Below are positions 23,267-31,197 of a stretch of 39,080 nucleotides of DNA, in pieces. The position numbers and the translations under genes are program-made. The stretch spans positions 1 through 39,080 of the forward strand of contig JBDTLC010000078.1 in assembly GCA_039935015.1 (NCBI GenBank), given 5' to 3'. Under the pieces are notes generated by a model, which did not search any database, was not told where the DNA came from, and saw only the letters and a program-made list of their open reading frames with translations. Position 1 is the first letter of the stretch. Each line of letters begins with the position of its first letter. The DNA is from Paralcaligenes sp039935015. Its GTDB lineage: Bacteria > Pseudomonadota > Gammaproteobacteria > Burkholderiales > Burkholderiaceae_B.

Positions 23267-24169
23267 ATGAATATGGAAAGCAGCTTGTGCCGCCCGGTCT
23301 CATTGCGACGAAGCTGGATGTTTGTCCCCGGTATGGATGAAACCAAACAGCGGGCGGCTGTTGCCGCCGGAGCCGATGTTGTTGTTGCCGATCTGGAGGA
23401 GTTCACCCTGATGAGTGACCGCCCAGAGGCGCGACGGCGGATTGTAGGTTTGTTGCAAGAATGCCGGGAGAGTGCCGTGGTGGGTGCCGTGCGGATCAAC
23501 AAACTGGATGAGGATGGACGCGTTGATCTGGCACAGATCATGCCGGGCAAGCCGGATGTCGTGTTCTTACCTCATGTAGAAACGCCGGCACAAATTCTGG
23601 CGCTGGATACGGAAATTTCACGGCTGGAGATCCTTCACGGTCTGGCTCCTGGTGCGACAGAGATCGTGCCTACCATTGAGTCCGCTACAGGATTGCTGTC
23701 GCTGGGGACCATTTTGCGCGCCAGTTCGCGGGTTAACGCCTGTTTGCTTGCGGCGGAAGACCTGGCGGCCAATTTGGGGGCGGAGCGTGGCGTGGACGGT
23801 ATCGAACTTCAGTATGCCCGAAGTCGCTTTTTGCTGGAGTGTGTTGCGGCCGGTTGTGTGGGCATTGATTGCCCTTTTACGTTTCGGGCCAGCGGCGCAC
23901 TGGAAGTAGAGCTGGCAGGAGCGAGGCGCTTAGGATTCAAGGCCAAATGTGTCGTGTTTCCTGAGCACATCGCAGTCGTCAATCATTCGTTTACGCCTTC
24001 CGACCTTGATGTGCGGGAGGCACATCAACTCATCGCAGCGTATGAAGCGCAATCAATGGCAGGCGTTGACAATATCGAGTCATGGATCGACGCGCCATGT
24101 CGCAACAATGCGCGGCGTTTGTTGACGCGGCATTCAGAATTTTTAAAGTTTAACGATGCGCTACGGTAA
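23267..24169 (+). CDS. HpcH/HpaI (CitE-like) aldolase/lyase family protein
   Basis: A 300-residue TIM-barrel lyase. It contains SWMFVPGMDETKQRAAVAAG, ADVVVADLEEFTL (where CitE relatives usually read DLED), VGAVRINKLDEDG (substrate Arg), VPTIESATGLL (metal Glu), CLLAAEDLAANLGAERG (metal Asp) and KAKCVVFPEHIAVVN. The active-site set is intact. Members cleave or form C-C bonds in citramalyl-CoA, malyl-CoA or 2-oxo-3-deoxy acids. With a dicarboxylate-type TRAP importer upstream and a ThDP enzyme 27 bases downstream, a role in breaking down a branched hydroxy- or oxo-acid is plausible (inference). Confidence 0.88.
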   Translation: MNMESSLCRPVSLRRSWMFVPGMDETKQRAAVAAGADVVVADLEEFTLMSDRPEARRRIVGLLQECRESAVVGAVRINKLDEDGRVDLAQIMPGKPDVVFLPHVETPAQILALDTEISRLEILHGLAPGATEIVPTIESATGLLSLGTILRASSRVNACLLAAEDLAANLGAERGVDGIELQYARSRFLLECVAAGCVGIDCPFTFRASGALEVELAGARRLGFKAKCVVFPEHIAVVNHSFTPSDLDVREAHQLIAAYEAQSMAGVDNIESWIDAPCRNNARRLLTRHSEFLKFNDALR

Positions 24170-24196
24170 TTCAAATCAAGTCAGTACGAGGGCAAC

Positions 24197-25915
24197 ATGA
24201 CTGCAACTACACCTATTGGCCGCAACGGCGGGCAAATTCTTATTCAACAACTATGCACGCATGGTGTCAAACGGGTATTTCTTGTGCCGGGCGAAAGCTA
24301 TCTGCCGTGCATTGATGCTTTGTACGATCATCAGGAAACGATTCAGGCCGTTGTTTGCCGGCAAGAGGGCGGGGCCGCGTATATGGCGGAGGCCACCGGC
24401 AAGCTTAGCGGCGAACCGGGTATTTGCTTCGTTACGCGCGGGCCTGGGGCGTGCAATGCCAGTATAGGCGTGCATACTGCGTTCCAGGATTCGACGCCTA
24501 TGATTTTGTTTGTCGGCCAAGTGGGCAACGATTTTTGTGAGCGTGAGGCGTTTCAGGAAATTGATTATCGTCAGATGTTCGGACCCATGACAAAATGGGT
24601 TGCGCAGATCGATCGTACCGACCGGATCCCAGAATATATAGCACGCGCCTTTTCGATCGCGACCAGCGGACGGCCCGGGCCGGTGGTACTGGCCCTGCCG
24701 GAAGATGTGCTGTGGGGCAAAGCAGTGGTACCCGATATGCCCAGATATTGCCGAGCGCACAGCTCTCCAAGCGTCCAGGATATGGAGCAGATGGGTGCTC
24801 TGATCGAAGCTGCCGAGCGCCCGCTCATGATAGTCGGGGGCAGTGGCTGGACGCCGGCGGCAGCAGCCGACTTACAAAAATTTGCTGAGCACTTCAGTTT
24901 GCCGGTGGGCGTGGCATGGCGCCGCCTCGAATGCTTCGACCAACATCATCCGAATTTTGTTGGACATGTGGGATGGAGCATGACTGAAGAACTGCGTGCC
25001 CGCGTGCGCGACGCCGATGTCTTGCTGGCTGTTTGCACACGGCTTGGCGAGGCGAGCACTGAAGGCTACTCTGTTGTTCAGAGCCCGCAGCCAAAGCAGA
25101 AACTGATTCATGTCTACCCAGACGCAAGTGAGCTTGGGCGAGTATTTTTGCCCACCCAGGCGATTGTTGCCGATCCGGCTGGTTTTGCGCGAGCGGCGGC
25201 CGACCTGACGCCGCGTCAACTACCTCGATGGGCCTCTGCGACACAGAAAGGCCATCGTCAATACCTTGACAGCCTGGAACCGTTGCCATCGCCTGGCCCC
25301 ATGAGTCTGGATGTGGCGGCGGCCCATGTGAATACCCAGTTGCCCGCCGATGCCTGCGTGACGGTTGGGGCTGGTAATTACGCGCTCTATCCGCATCGCT
25401 ATCGACAGTTCGCGGGACTTGGAAGCAGCCTTGCCCCTGCAGTCGGGGCTATGGGATACGGTTTGCCGGCGGCCATTGCTGCCAAGCTCAATAATCGTGA
25501 GCGCACGGTTGTTTGCTATGCGGGTGATGGGTGTTTTCAGATGAATTTTCAAGAGTTGGGCGTTGCTATGCAGCATCGGCTTGGGATCATTATCTTGGTC
25601 TTTAACAATGGGATCTGGGGAACGATACGCGCTCACCAAGAGCGAGAGTTTCCGGGGCGAACCATCGCCTTGGGTTTTGACAATCCAGATTTTACGCAGA
25701 TTGTGCAGGGCTACCATGGCTATGGCGAAGTGGTGCGCGACAATGCGGAATTCGCGTCAGCCTTTGAACGCGCACGTCAATTTACAGAGAAAGAAAATCT
25801 GCCCGCATTGCTGGAAATCCGTTATGACTCCGATGGCATTGCGCCTGGCTCGACACTGACTCAGATTCGTCGGGACGCCTTGGCGCGGCAGGCCTCAGAA
25901 CTCAACCAAATTTAA
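24197..25915 (+). CDS. Thiamine-diphosphate-dependent enzyme, acetolactate-synthase-like
   Basis: A 572-residue protein with the three-domain layout of this superfamily. The N-terminal PYR domain has VFLVPGESYLP, CRQEGGAAYMAEATGK (cofactor-activating Glu) and FVTRGPGACNASIGVHTAFQ. The middle domain follows at about residues 195-330. The C-terminal PP domain has the metal motif AGDGCFQMNFQELGV, then LVFNNGIWGTIRAHQE. The Glu rules out a glyoxylate-carboligase-type active site. It is not close enough to IlvB to assume branched-chain biosynthesis and has no small subunit nearby. A 2-oxo-acid decarboxylase or carboligase feeding the aldehyde dehydrogenase downstream is a reasonable guess. GAGGG precedes the ATG. 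Confidence 0.88.
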   Translation: MTATTPIGRNGGQILIQQLCTHGVKRVFLVPGESYLPCIDALYDHQETIQAVVCRQEGGAAYMAEATGKLSGEPGICFVTRGPGACNASIGVHTAFQDSTPMILFVGQVGNDFCEREAFQEIDYRQMFGPMTKWVAQIDRTDRIPEYIARAFSIATSGRPGPVVLALPEDVLWGKAVVPDMPRYCRAHSSPSVQDMEQMGALIEAAERPLMIVGGSGWTPAAAADLQKFAEHFSLPVGVAWRRLECFDQHHPNFVGHVGWSMTEELRARVRDADVLLAVCTRLGEASTEGYSVVQSPQPKQKLIHVYPDASELGRVFLPTQAIVADPAGFARAAADLTPRQLPRWASATQKGHRQYLDSLEPLPSPGPMSLDVAAAHVNTQLPADACVTVGAGNYALYPHRYRQFAGLGSSLAPAVGAMGYGLPAAIAAKLNNRERTVVCYAGDGCFQMNFQELGVAMQHRLGIIILVFNNGIWGTIRAHQEREFPGRTIALGFDNPDFTQIVQGYHGYGEVVRDNAEFASAFERARQFTEKENLPALLEIRYDSDGIAPGSTLTQIRRDALARQASELNQI

Positions 25916-25930
25916 TGCCAGGAGGCGGTA

Positions 25931-27166
25931 GTGGAAAATAAATCTTTGGCTATCAATGGCCGGCGTTTATGGGATTCCTTAATGGAGTTGGCGCAAATTG
26001 GCGCGACAAAAAAAGGCGGTAATTGCCGCCTGGCCTTGTCACCGCTTGATGGCCAGGGGCGCGATCTGGTTGTGGGTTGGATGAGGCAGGCAGGTCTGAC
26101 GGTTACGATTGATCAAGTCGGTAATATCTTTGGCCGGCGCGCGGGGCGCGACAACGCGCTTGCACCGGTCATGACGGGCAGCCATCTCGACACGCAGCCC
26201 ACAGGCGGGAAGTTCGACGGCTGTTTTGGTGTGCTGGCTGGGCTGGAAGTCATGCGCACATTGCAGGACCATAGCGTGACGACCGAGGCGCCGCTGGAAC
26301 TGGCGATCTGGACTAACGAAGAGGGTTCGCGGTTTGTGCCGGTCATGATGGGCTCGGGCGTGTTTGCCGACAAGTTCTCCTTGGAGACGGCGCTTAATGC
26401 CTGCGATGCCGACGGCAAACGGGTGCGCGACGAGTTGCAGGCCATTGGCTATGCAGGCGAGGCGCCCGTGGGCGGCCGTCCAGTTGGAGCCTACTTCGAA
26501 GCGCATATTGAACAGGGCCCTATTCTTGAAAACGAAGATAAAGTGATCGGCGTGGTGACCGGCTCCCTGGGTCTGCGCTGGTATGACGTAACCGTCGACG
26601 GCATGGAGATGCACGCGGGGCCCACTCCCATGCCCCTGCGTCGGGACGCGCTGTTTGCGGCCACCCATCTGATGCAGGCCGTCATCAATATCGCCAACGA
26701 TCATCAGCCCGATGGCCGGGGCACGGTGGGTGTGGTGGCGGTGCACCCGGGTTCGCGTAATGTGATTCCCGGACGCGTCAGTTTTACGGTCGATCTGCGG
26801 CATCAAGACGCCGCGTCGTTGTCCGATATGGATGCGTCTTTGCGTCAGGCCTGCGCGCAGGTGCAGGATCAATACGGTGTAGGGGTGGAACTGAAGGACG
26901 TTCAGTATTTTCCGCCCACGCCGTTTGACGCCTCGCTGGTTGCCATGGTCCGTACGGCAGCCGAGCAGGCGAAATTGCCGCATCGGGATATTCCGACCGG
27001 TGCCGGCCATGACGCCGTGTACATGGCGTCCATCGCGCCGACGGCGATGATCTTCGTTCCGTGCAAGGATGGCATCAGTCATAACGAAATAGAGGATGCC
27101 AAGCCCGAACATCTGGAGGCCGGCTGCAACGTATTGCTGGCCGTCATGTTGGCGCGCTCTCGCTAG
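25931..27166 (+). CDS. M20-family N-carbamoyl-amino-acid hydrolase / beta-ureidopropionase / allantoate amidohydrolase-like
   Basis: A 411-residue dinuclear-metal amidohydrolase. The ligand motifs are all present: TGSHLDTQPTGGKFDGCFG (His, Asp), TNEEGSRF (Glu pair), EAHIEQGPILE (His) and DGISHNEIEDA (His), with the dimerisation-domain substrate region MEMHAGPTPMPLRRDALFAA. It starts with GTG 25931 after a near-perfect AGGAGG. Family members release ammonia and CO2 from N-carbamoyl amines or allantoate. The gene sits 15 bases after the ThDP enzyme and 31 before the aldehyde dehydrogenase, so it belongs to the same pathway. Confidence 0.9.
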   Translation: MENKSLAINGRRLWDSLMELAQIGATKKGGNCRLALSPLDGQGRDLVVGWMRQAGLTVTIDQVGNIFGRRAGRDNALAPVMTGSHLDTQPTGGKFDGCFGVLAGLEVMRTLQDHSVTTEAPLELAIWTNEEGSRFVPVMMGSGVFADKFSLETALNACDADGKRVRDELQAIGYAGEAPVGGRPVGAYFEAHIEQGPILENEDKVIGVVTGSLGLRWYDVTVDGMEMHAGPTPMPLRRDALFAATHLMQAVINIANDHQPDGRGTVGVVAVHPGSRNVIPGRVSFTVDLRHQDAASLSDMDASLRQACAQVQDQYGVGVELKDVQYFPPTPFDASLVAMVRTAAEQAKLPHRDIPTGAGHDAVYMASIAPTAMIFVPCKDGISHNEIEDAKPEHLEAGCNVLLAVMLARSR

Positions 27167-27197
27167 CCCGCCTCAACGAAAGCTATAAAGAAGAACT

Positions 27198-28700
27198 ATG
27201 GACCTGCATGATTTAGCATATTGGCAAAACAAGGCTGCTGCGCTTGATATTCGACAGCAGGCTTTTATCGGCGGCGGGTTCGTCGATGCTGAAAACGGCG
27301 CAACCTTCGAATCGATTAACCCGGCCACTGGCGTTAAGCTGGCAGACGTGGCGGCATGTCAGCAAGTGGATATCGATCTGGCCGTTGCGGCAGCACGAGC
27401 GTCTTTCGAATCCGGAGTTTGGTCGCGCATGCATCCCCGAGATCGCAAGAAGCGCCTGTTGAGTTTGGCTGGGCTGATTGACCAACATCGTGAAGAGCTG
27501 GCACTGCTGGAAACGCTTGATATGGGCAAGCCCATTGGCGACGCGCTGCTTTATGACTTACCCGAAACCGCCAACTGTTTTGCCTGGTACGCCGAAGCCA
27601 TCGATAAAAGATACGATGAAATCGCGCCCACCGGCGCCGATGTACTGGCTACGATTACACGTGAGCCAGTAGGTGTGGTTGCTGCGGTGGTGCCGTGGAA
27701 TTATCCGCTCATGATAGGGGCCTGGAAGGCTGCCGCCGCGCTGGCCGTAGGCAATAGCGTCATTCTCAAGCCCGCCGAACAGTCATCGGTGACCGCACTC
27801 AGGCTGGCGGAGCTGGCCGCGCAGGCCGACATTCCACCCGGTGTGTTCAACGTAGTGCCGGGGATGGGCGCCGTGGCTGGCAAGGCGCTCGGGCTGCACG
27901 CCGATGTGGATTGCATCTCGTTCACGGGGTCAACAGCCACGGGCAAGCTTTTCATGGCGTATTCGGGTCAATCCAATCTGAAACGGATCTGGCTCGAATG
28001 TGGCGGAAAGTCGCCGCATATTGTGTTCGAGGATTGTCCTGACCTGGACAGGGCAGCGCAGGCCGTCGCTATTGGAATTTTCTCCAACCAGGGCGAGGTA
28101 TGCATTGCGGGGTCGCGTTTGTATGTGCAAGAGAGTATCTACGACGTTTTCATGAACAAAGTGACGGCTTGCGCGCGCACGATGCACCCTGGAAACCCTT
28201 TAGATCCCAAATCGAGCATGGGCGCCATGGTCGACGAACGGCAGATGTGCAAGGTGCTTTCGTATATTGAGGACGGTATTCGTCAAGGGGCCCAATTGCG
28301 GTTGGGTGGCCAGCAAGTGCACTCCGACACGGGCGGGTATTTTATCGAGCCGACTATCTTCGATTGTGATCGTCAAGACCTCTCCATTGTCAGTGAAGAG
28401 ATTTTCGGGCCGGTCCTTGCCGCGCAAAAATTCAGTACCGAAGCCCAGGCTATCGCCTTGGCCAACGATTCTCCGTACGGGCTAGGTTCTGGCGTGTGGA
28501 CGGCCAATCTGGGCCGTGCGCACCGTATGTCGCGGCAGCTTCGAGCCGGCCTGGTTTGGGTCAATTGTTATTTTGACGGCGATATCACTGTCCCATTTGG
28601 CGGGGTGAAACAATCGGGCTTTGGGCGTGATAAATCCCTGCATGCGCTGGACAAATACAGCGATTTGAAGACGACCTGGTTTAGTTTGGGAAGTTCCTGA
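27198..28700 (+). CDS. Aldehyde dehydrogenase, PuuC-like (gamma-Glu-gamma-aminobutyraldehyde / omega-amino aldehyde type)
   Basis: A 500-residue NAD(P)-dependent ALDH. The N-terminus MDLHDLAYWQNKAAALDIRQ resembles PuuC. Catalytic features are VVPWNYPLMIGAWKAAAALA, FTGSTATGKLFM (cofactor), WLECGGKSPHIVF (Glu about 267), NQGEVCIAGSRLYV (nucleophile Cys about 302) and EEIFGPVLAAQKF. PuuC and its relatives oxidise 3-hydroxypropanal, aminobutyraldehydes and succinate semialdehyde. It is the last gene of the plus-strand operon and could serve both this pathway and the nearby GabT-generated semialdehyde. Confidence 0.92.
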   Translation: MDLHDLAYWQNKAAALDIRQQAFIGGGFVDAENGATFESINPATGVKLADVAACQQVDIDLAVAAARASFESGVWSRMHPRDRKKRLLSLAGLIDQHREELALLETLDMGKPIGDALLYDLPETANCFAWYAEAIDKRYDEIAPTGADVLATITREPVGVVAAVVPWNYPLMIGAWKAAAALAVGNSVILKPAEQSSVTALRLAELAAQADIPPGVFNVVPGMGAVAGKALGLHADVDCISFTGSTATGKLFMAYSGQSNLKRIWLECGGKSPHIVFEDCPDLDRAAQAVAIGIFSNQGEVCIAGSRLYVQESIYDVFMNKVTACARTMHPGNPLDPKSSMGAMVDERQMCKVLSYIEDGIRQGAQLRLGGQQVHSDTGGYFIEPTIFDCDRQDLSIVSEEIFGPVLAAQKFSTEAQAIALANDSPYGLGSGVWTANLGRAHRMSRQLRAGLVWVNCYFDGDITVPFGGVKQSGFGRDKSLHALDKYSDLKTTWFSLGSS

Positions 28701-28714
28701 TCGTCGGGTCTTCA

Positions 28715-31084
28715 TCACTTCTTTAATTTCGCAAAGGCGGCGGCCATCGCGCCATGGCCAATCGGCTCGGGCGTTCGGTTGCCCGGCGCTGGACGTCGGG
28801 GAACGGCTGGCCCAGACCCAGGCCGAGTCTCGGCCCCACGCCGAGCTGGACCCGCATCGTCGTTAAGTCGCATGGTGAGCGCGATGCGTTTACGTGCGAT
28901 ATCCACTTCCTGCACCTTGACCTGCACGGTTTGGCCCACCCGAACTACATCGCGCGGGTCTTTCACGAATTTTTCGGCGAGCGCCGAAATATGTACCAGA
29001 CCGTCCTGGTGTACGCCGATATCGACAAAGGCCCCGAAGTTGGCGACGTTGCTGACGACTCCTTCCAGAACCATCCCCACATGCAGGTCGTTCAGGGTGT
29101 TGACGCCTTCCTTGAAGTGCGCCGTCTTGAATTCTGGGCGAGGATCACGGCCTGGCTTTTCCAGCTCTGTAAAGATGTCTTTGATGGTGGGCAGGCCAAA
29201 ACGCTCGTCGATAAATTCTGAGGGTGATACCCCTTTCAGCGCACCCTGGCGGCCCATGATCTGCTGCGCGTCAGCATTGAGCTTTTTCAGAATGCGCTCC
29301 ACGATCGGGTACGCTTCGGGATGCACCGAAGAGGCGTCCAGAGGGTTATCGCCGTCGCGTATGCGAAGGAATCCGGCAGCCTGTTCAAAGGACTTGTCGC
29401 CAAACCGCGCTACCTTAAGCAGCATTTTGCGATTGGCGAAGGCGCCATTCTCGTCGCGCCAACTTACAATGTTTTTCGCCAGTGTTGTGTTTAGACCCGA
29501 AACCCGCGCCAACAGGGGTGCCGAGGCGGTGTTGACATCGACCCCAACGGCATTCACACAGTCTTCGATGACTGCGTCGAGCGAGCGCGCGAGCTCGCGC
29601 TGGTTGACGTCATGCTGGTATTGCCCGACACCGATGGCCTTGGGTTCGATTTTGACCAGTTCGGCCAATGGGTCCTGCAGGCGGCGTGCAATGGAGACCG
29701 CGCCGCGTAGAGTCACATCCAGATTGGGAAACTCGTGCGCCGCGAGCTCTGAAGCCGAGTAGACCGATGCACCCGCCTCCGACACGACTACGCTCGTGGG
29801 CGAAATAGCCGGAAACCTTTCGACCATGTCGGCAACCAGCTTTTCGGTTTCACGCGATGCGGTGCCGTTGCCGATGGCGATCAACTCTATCTTGTGTTTG
29901 GCGATCAGCGCGGCCAGGGTATGGATCGAGCCTTCGCGGTCGCGGCGTGGCTCGAAGGGATAAATAGTGGCTGTATCGAGCACGCGGCCAGTCGGATCGA
30001 TTAGGGCCACCTTGCAGCCGGTGCGTATGCCAGGATCCAGGCCCATGACCGACTTGGGGCCGGCTGGCGCGGCCAGCAGCAAGTCTTTCAGGTTGGCCGC
30101 AAAAACGCGTATGGCCTCTTGCTCGGCGCTTTCGCGCAGGCGACCAATTAGTTCGGACTCGAAGGTGGTCAATAGCTTGACACGCCAGGTCCAACGGCAC
30201 ACCTCGCCCAGCCATCGCGAGCGTGGTGAAGCGTCGGGTTCGAATTGCGCGTCGATATTTAAAAACCGGGCAACCCGCAGTACACACGGATGGGGTGTTT
30301 GCGATTCGAGATCGGGGGTGAGGCCTAAGCGCAAGTCCAATACACTTTGCTGGCGGCCGCGTAGCATGGCCAGTATGCGGTGCGAGGGCAGGCTGCGTAA
30401 CGGTTCGCTAAAATCGAACCAGTCGCGGAAGTTGGCGCCGTCGCCTTCGCGGCCCGTAGCAACCTTGGAATAAAGAAAGCCGGTGTTCCACAGATAGGTG
30501 CGCAGATCGGCCAGCAGGTCGGCGTCTTCGGCATATTGTTCGGCTAGTATGTCGCGCGCCCCGTCCAGCGCTGCCTTGACATCGTTGATAGCTGCGGCGG
30601 GATTCAGATAAGTCTGGGCCAGGACGGCGGGATCGCAACTGGCGTCTTCGATAATCGCTTCGGCCAACGGGGCCAGGCCGGCTTCGCGAGCGATTTGAGC
30701 ACGTGTGCGGCGCTTCGGTTTGTACGGAGCGTATAAGTCCTCGAGCCGTTGCTTGGTATCGGCGGCCATAATGGCCTGCTGTAATGGTTCGGTCAGCTTG
30801 CCTTGTTGTGCGATCGATTCCAGCACGGCCCCACGGCGGCCTTCGAGCTCACGTATGTATAGCAGCCGCACCTCAAGGGTGCGCAGCACGGTGTCGTCCA
30901 ACCCACCGGTTGCCTCTTTACGGTAACGAGCCACAAAGGGCACGGTGGCGCCGCCATCAAGCAATTCCACAGTCGCGGCTACTTGTGAGGCACGCACGTT
31001 GAGTTCGTGGGCCAGGAGTGCAATGATTCGTTGGGGGTCGTTACTGGCCGTTGTCGCCGCGGTAAAAATAGAAGTATCAGTCAT
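28715..31084 (-). CDS. tex: Transcription accessory protein Tex
   Basis: A 789-residue protein; E. coli-type Tex is about 770. The domains in order are an N-terminal helical region with VPFVARYRKEATGGLDD, a YqgF/RuvX-like nuclease fold (SVMGLDPGIRTGCKVALID), helix-hairpin-helix (VDVNTASAPLLARVSGLNTT) and a C-terminal S1 RNA-binding domain (LEGVVSNVANFGAFVDIGVH). ATG 31084 gives the family N-terminus; the frame's GTG at 31129 adds 15 unlikely residues. Its stop is 14 bases from the convergent aldehyde dehydrogenase stop. It is a housekeeping nucleic-acid-binding protein that affects transcription and stress tolerance. Confidence 0.95.
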   Translation of the reverse strand: MTDTSIFTAATTASNDPQRIIALLAHELNVRASQVAATVELLDGGATVPFVARYRKEATGGLDDTVLRTLEVRLLYIRELEGRRGAVLESIAQQGKLTEPLQQAIMAADTKQRLEDLYAPYKPKRRTRAQIAREAGLAPLAEAIIEDASCDPAVLAQTYLNPAAAINDVKAALDGARDILAEQYAEDADLLADLRTYLWNTGFLYSKVATGREGDGANFRDWFDFSEPLRSLPSHRILAMLRGRQQSVLDLRLGLTPDLESQTPHPCVLRVARFLNIDAQFEPDASPRSRWLGEVCRWTWRVKLLTTFESELIGRLRESAEQEAIRVFAANLKDLLLAAPAGPKSVMGLDPGIRTGCKVALIDPTGRVLDTATIYPFEPRRDREGSIHTLAALIAKHKIELIAIGNGTASRETEKLVADMVERFPAISPTSVVVSEAGASVYSASELAAHEFPNLDVTLRGAVSIARRLQDPLAELVKIEPKAIGVGQYQHDVNQRELARSLDAVIEDCVNAVGVDVNTASAPLLARVSGLNTTLAKNIVSWRDENGAFANRKMLLKVARFGDKSFEQAAGFLRIRDGDNPLDASSVHPEAYPIVERILKKLNADAQQIMGRQGALKGVSPSEFIDERFGLPTIKDIFTELEKPGRDPRPEFKTAHFKEGVNTLNDLHVGMVLEGVVSNVANFGAFVDIGVHQDGLVHISALAEKFVKDPRDVVRVGQTVQVKVQEVDIARKRIALTMRLNDDAGPARRGAETRPGSGPAVPRRPAPGNRTPEPIGHGAMAAAFAKLKK

Positions 31085-31197
31085 CAGGCTATCTATAAAT
31101 CGTCGATCAAGCGGGACATTTTGCCACACGCCGGCGTAGCCACGTGTAATACCCGCGTATCATCACTCTTGAGCCCATTAAGAATTGTAATTTTTCA

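Noticed and set aside
24197..25915. Glyoxylate carboligase (Gcl) as identity of the ThDP enzyme
   Set aside because: Gcl lacks the cofactor-activating Glu, whereas this protein has it in RQEGGAAYMAEA, and no tartronate-semialdehyde genes are nearby.
26039..27112. A 357-codon open frame on the minus strand
   Set aside because: It is the antisense of the M20 amidohydrolase gene, is rich in His/Arg as GC-rich shadows are, and shows no family motif.
28779..29762. A 327-codon open frame on the plus strand
   Set aside because: It is a shadow of tex, which has clear S1 and YqgF domains on the other strand; its composition is Ser/Arg/Pro-rich.
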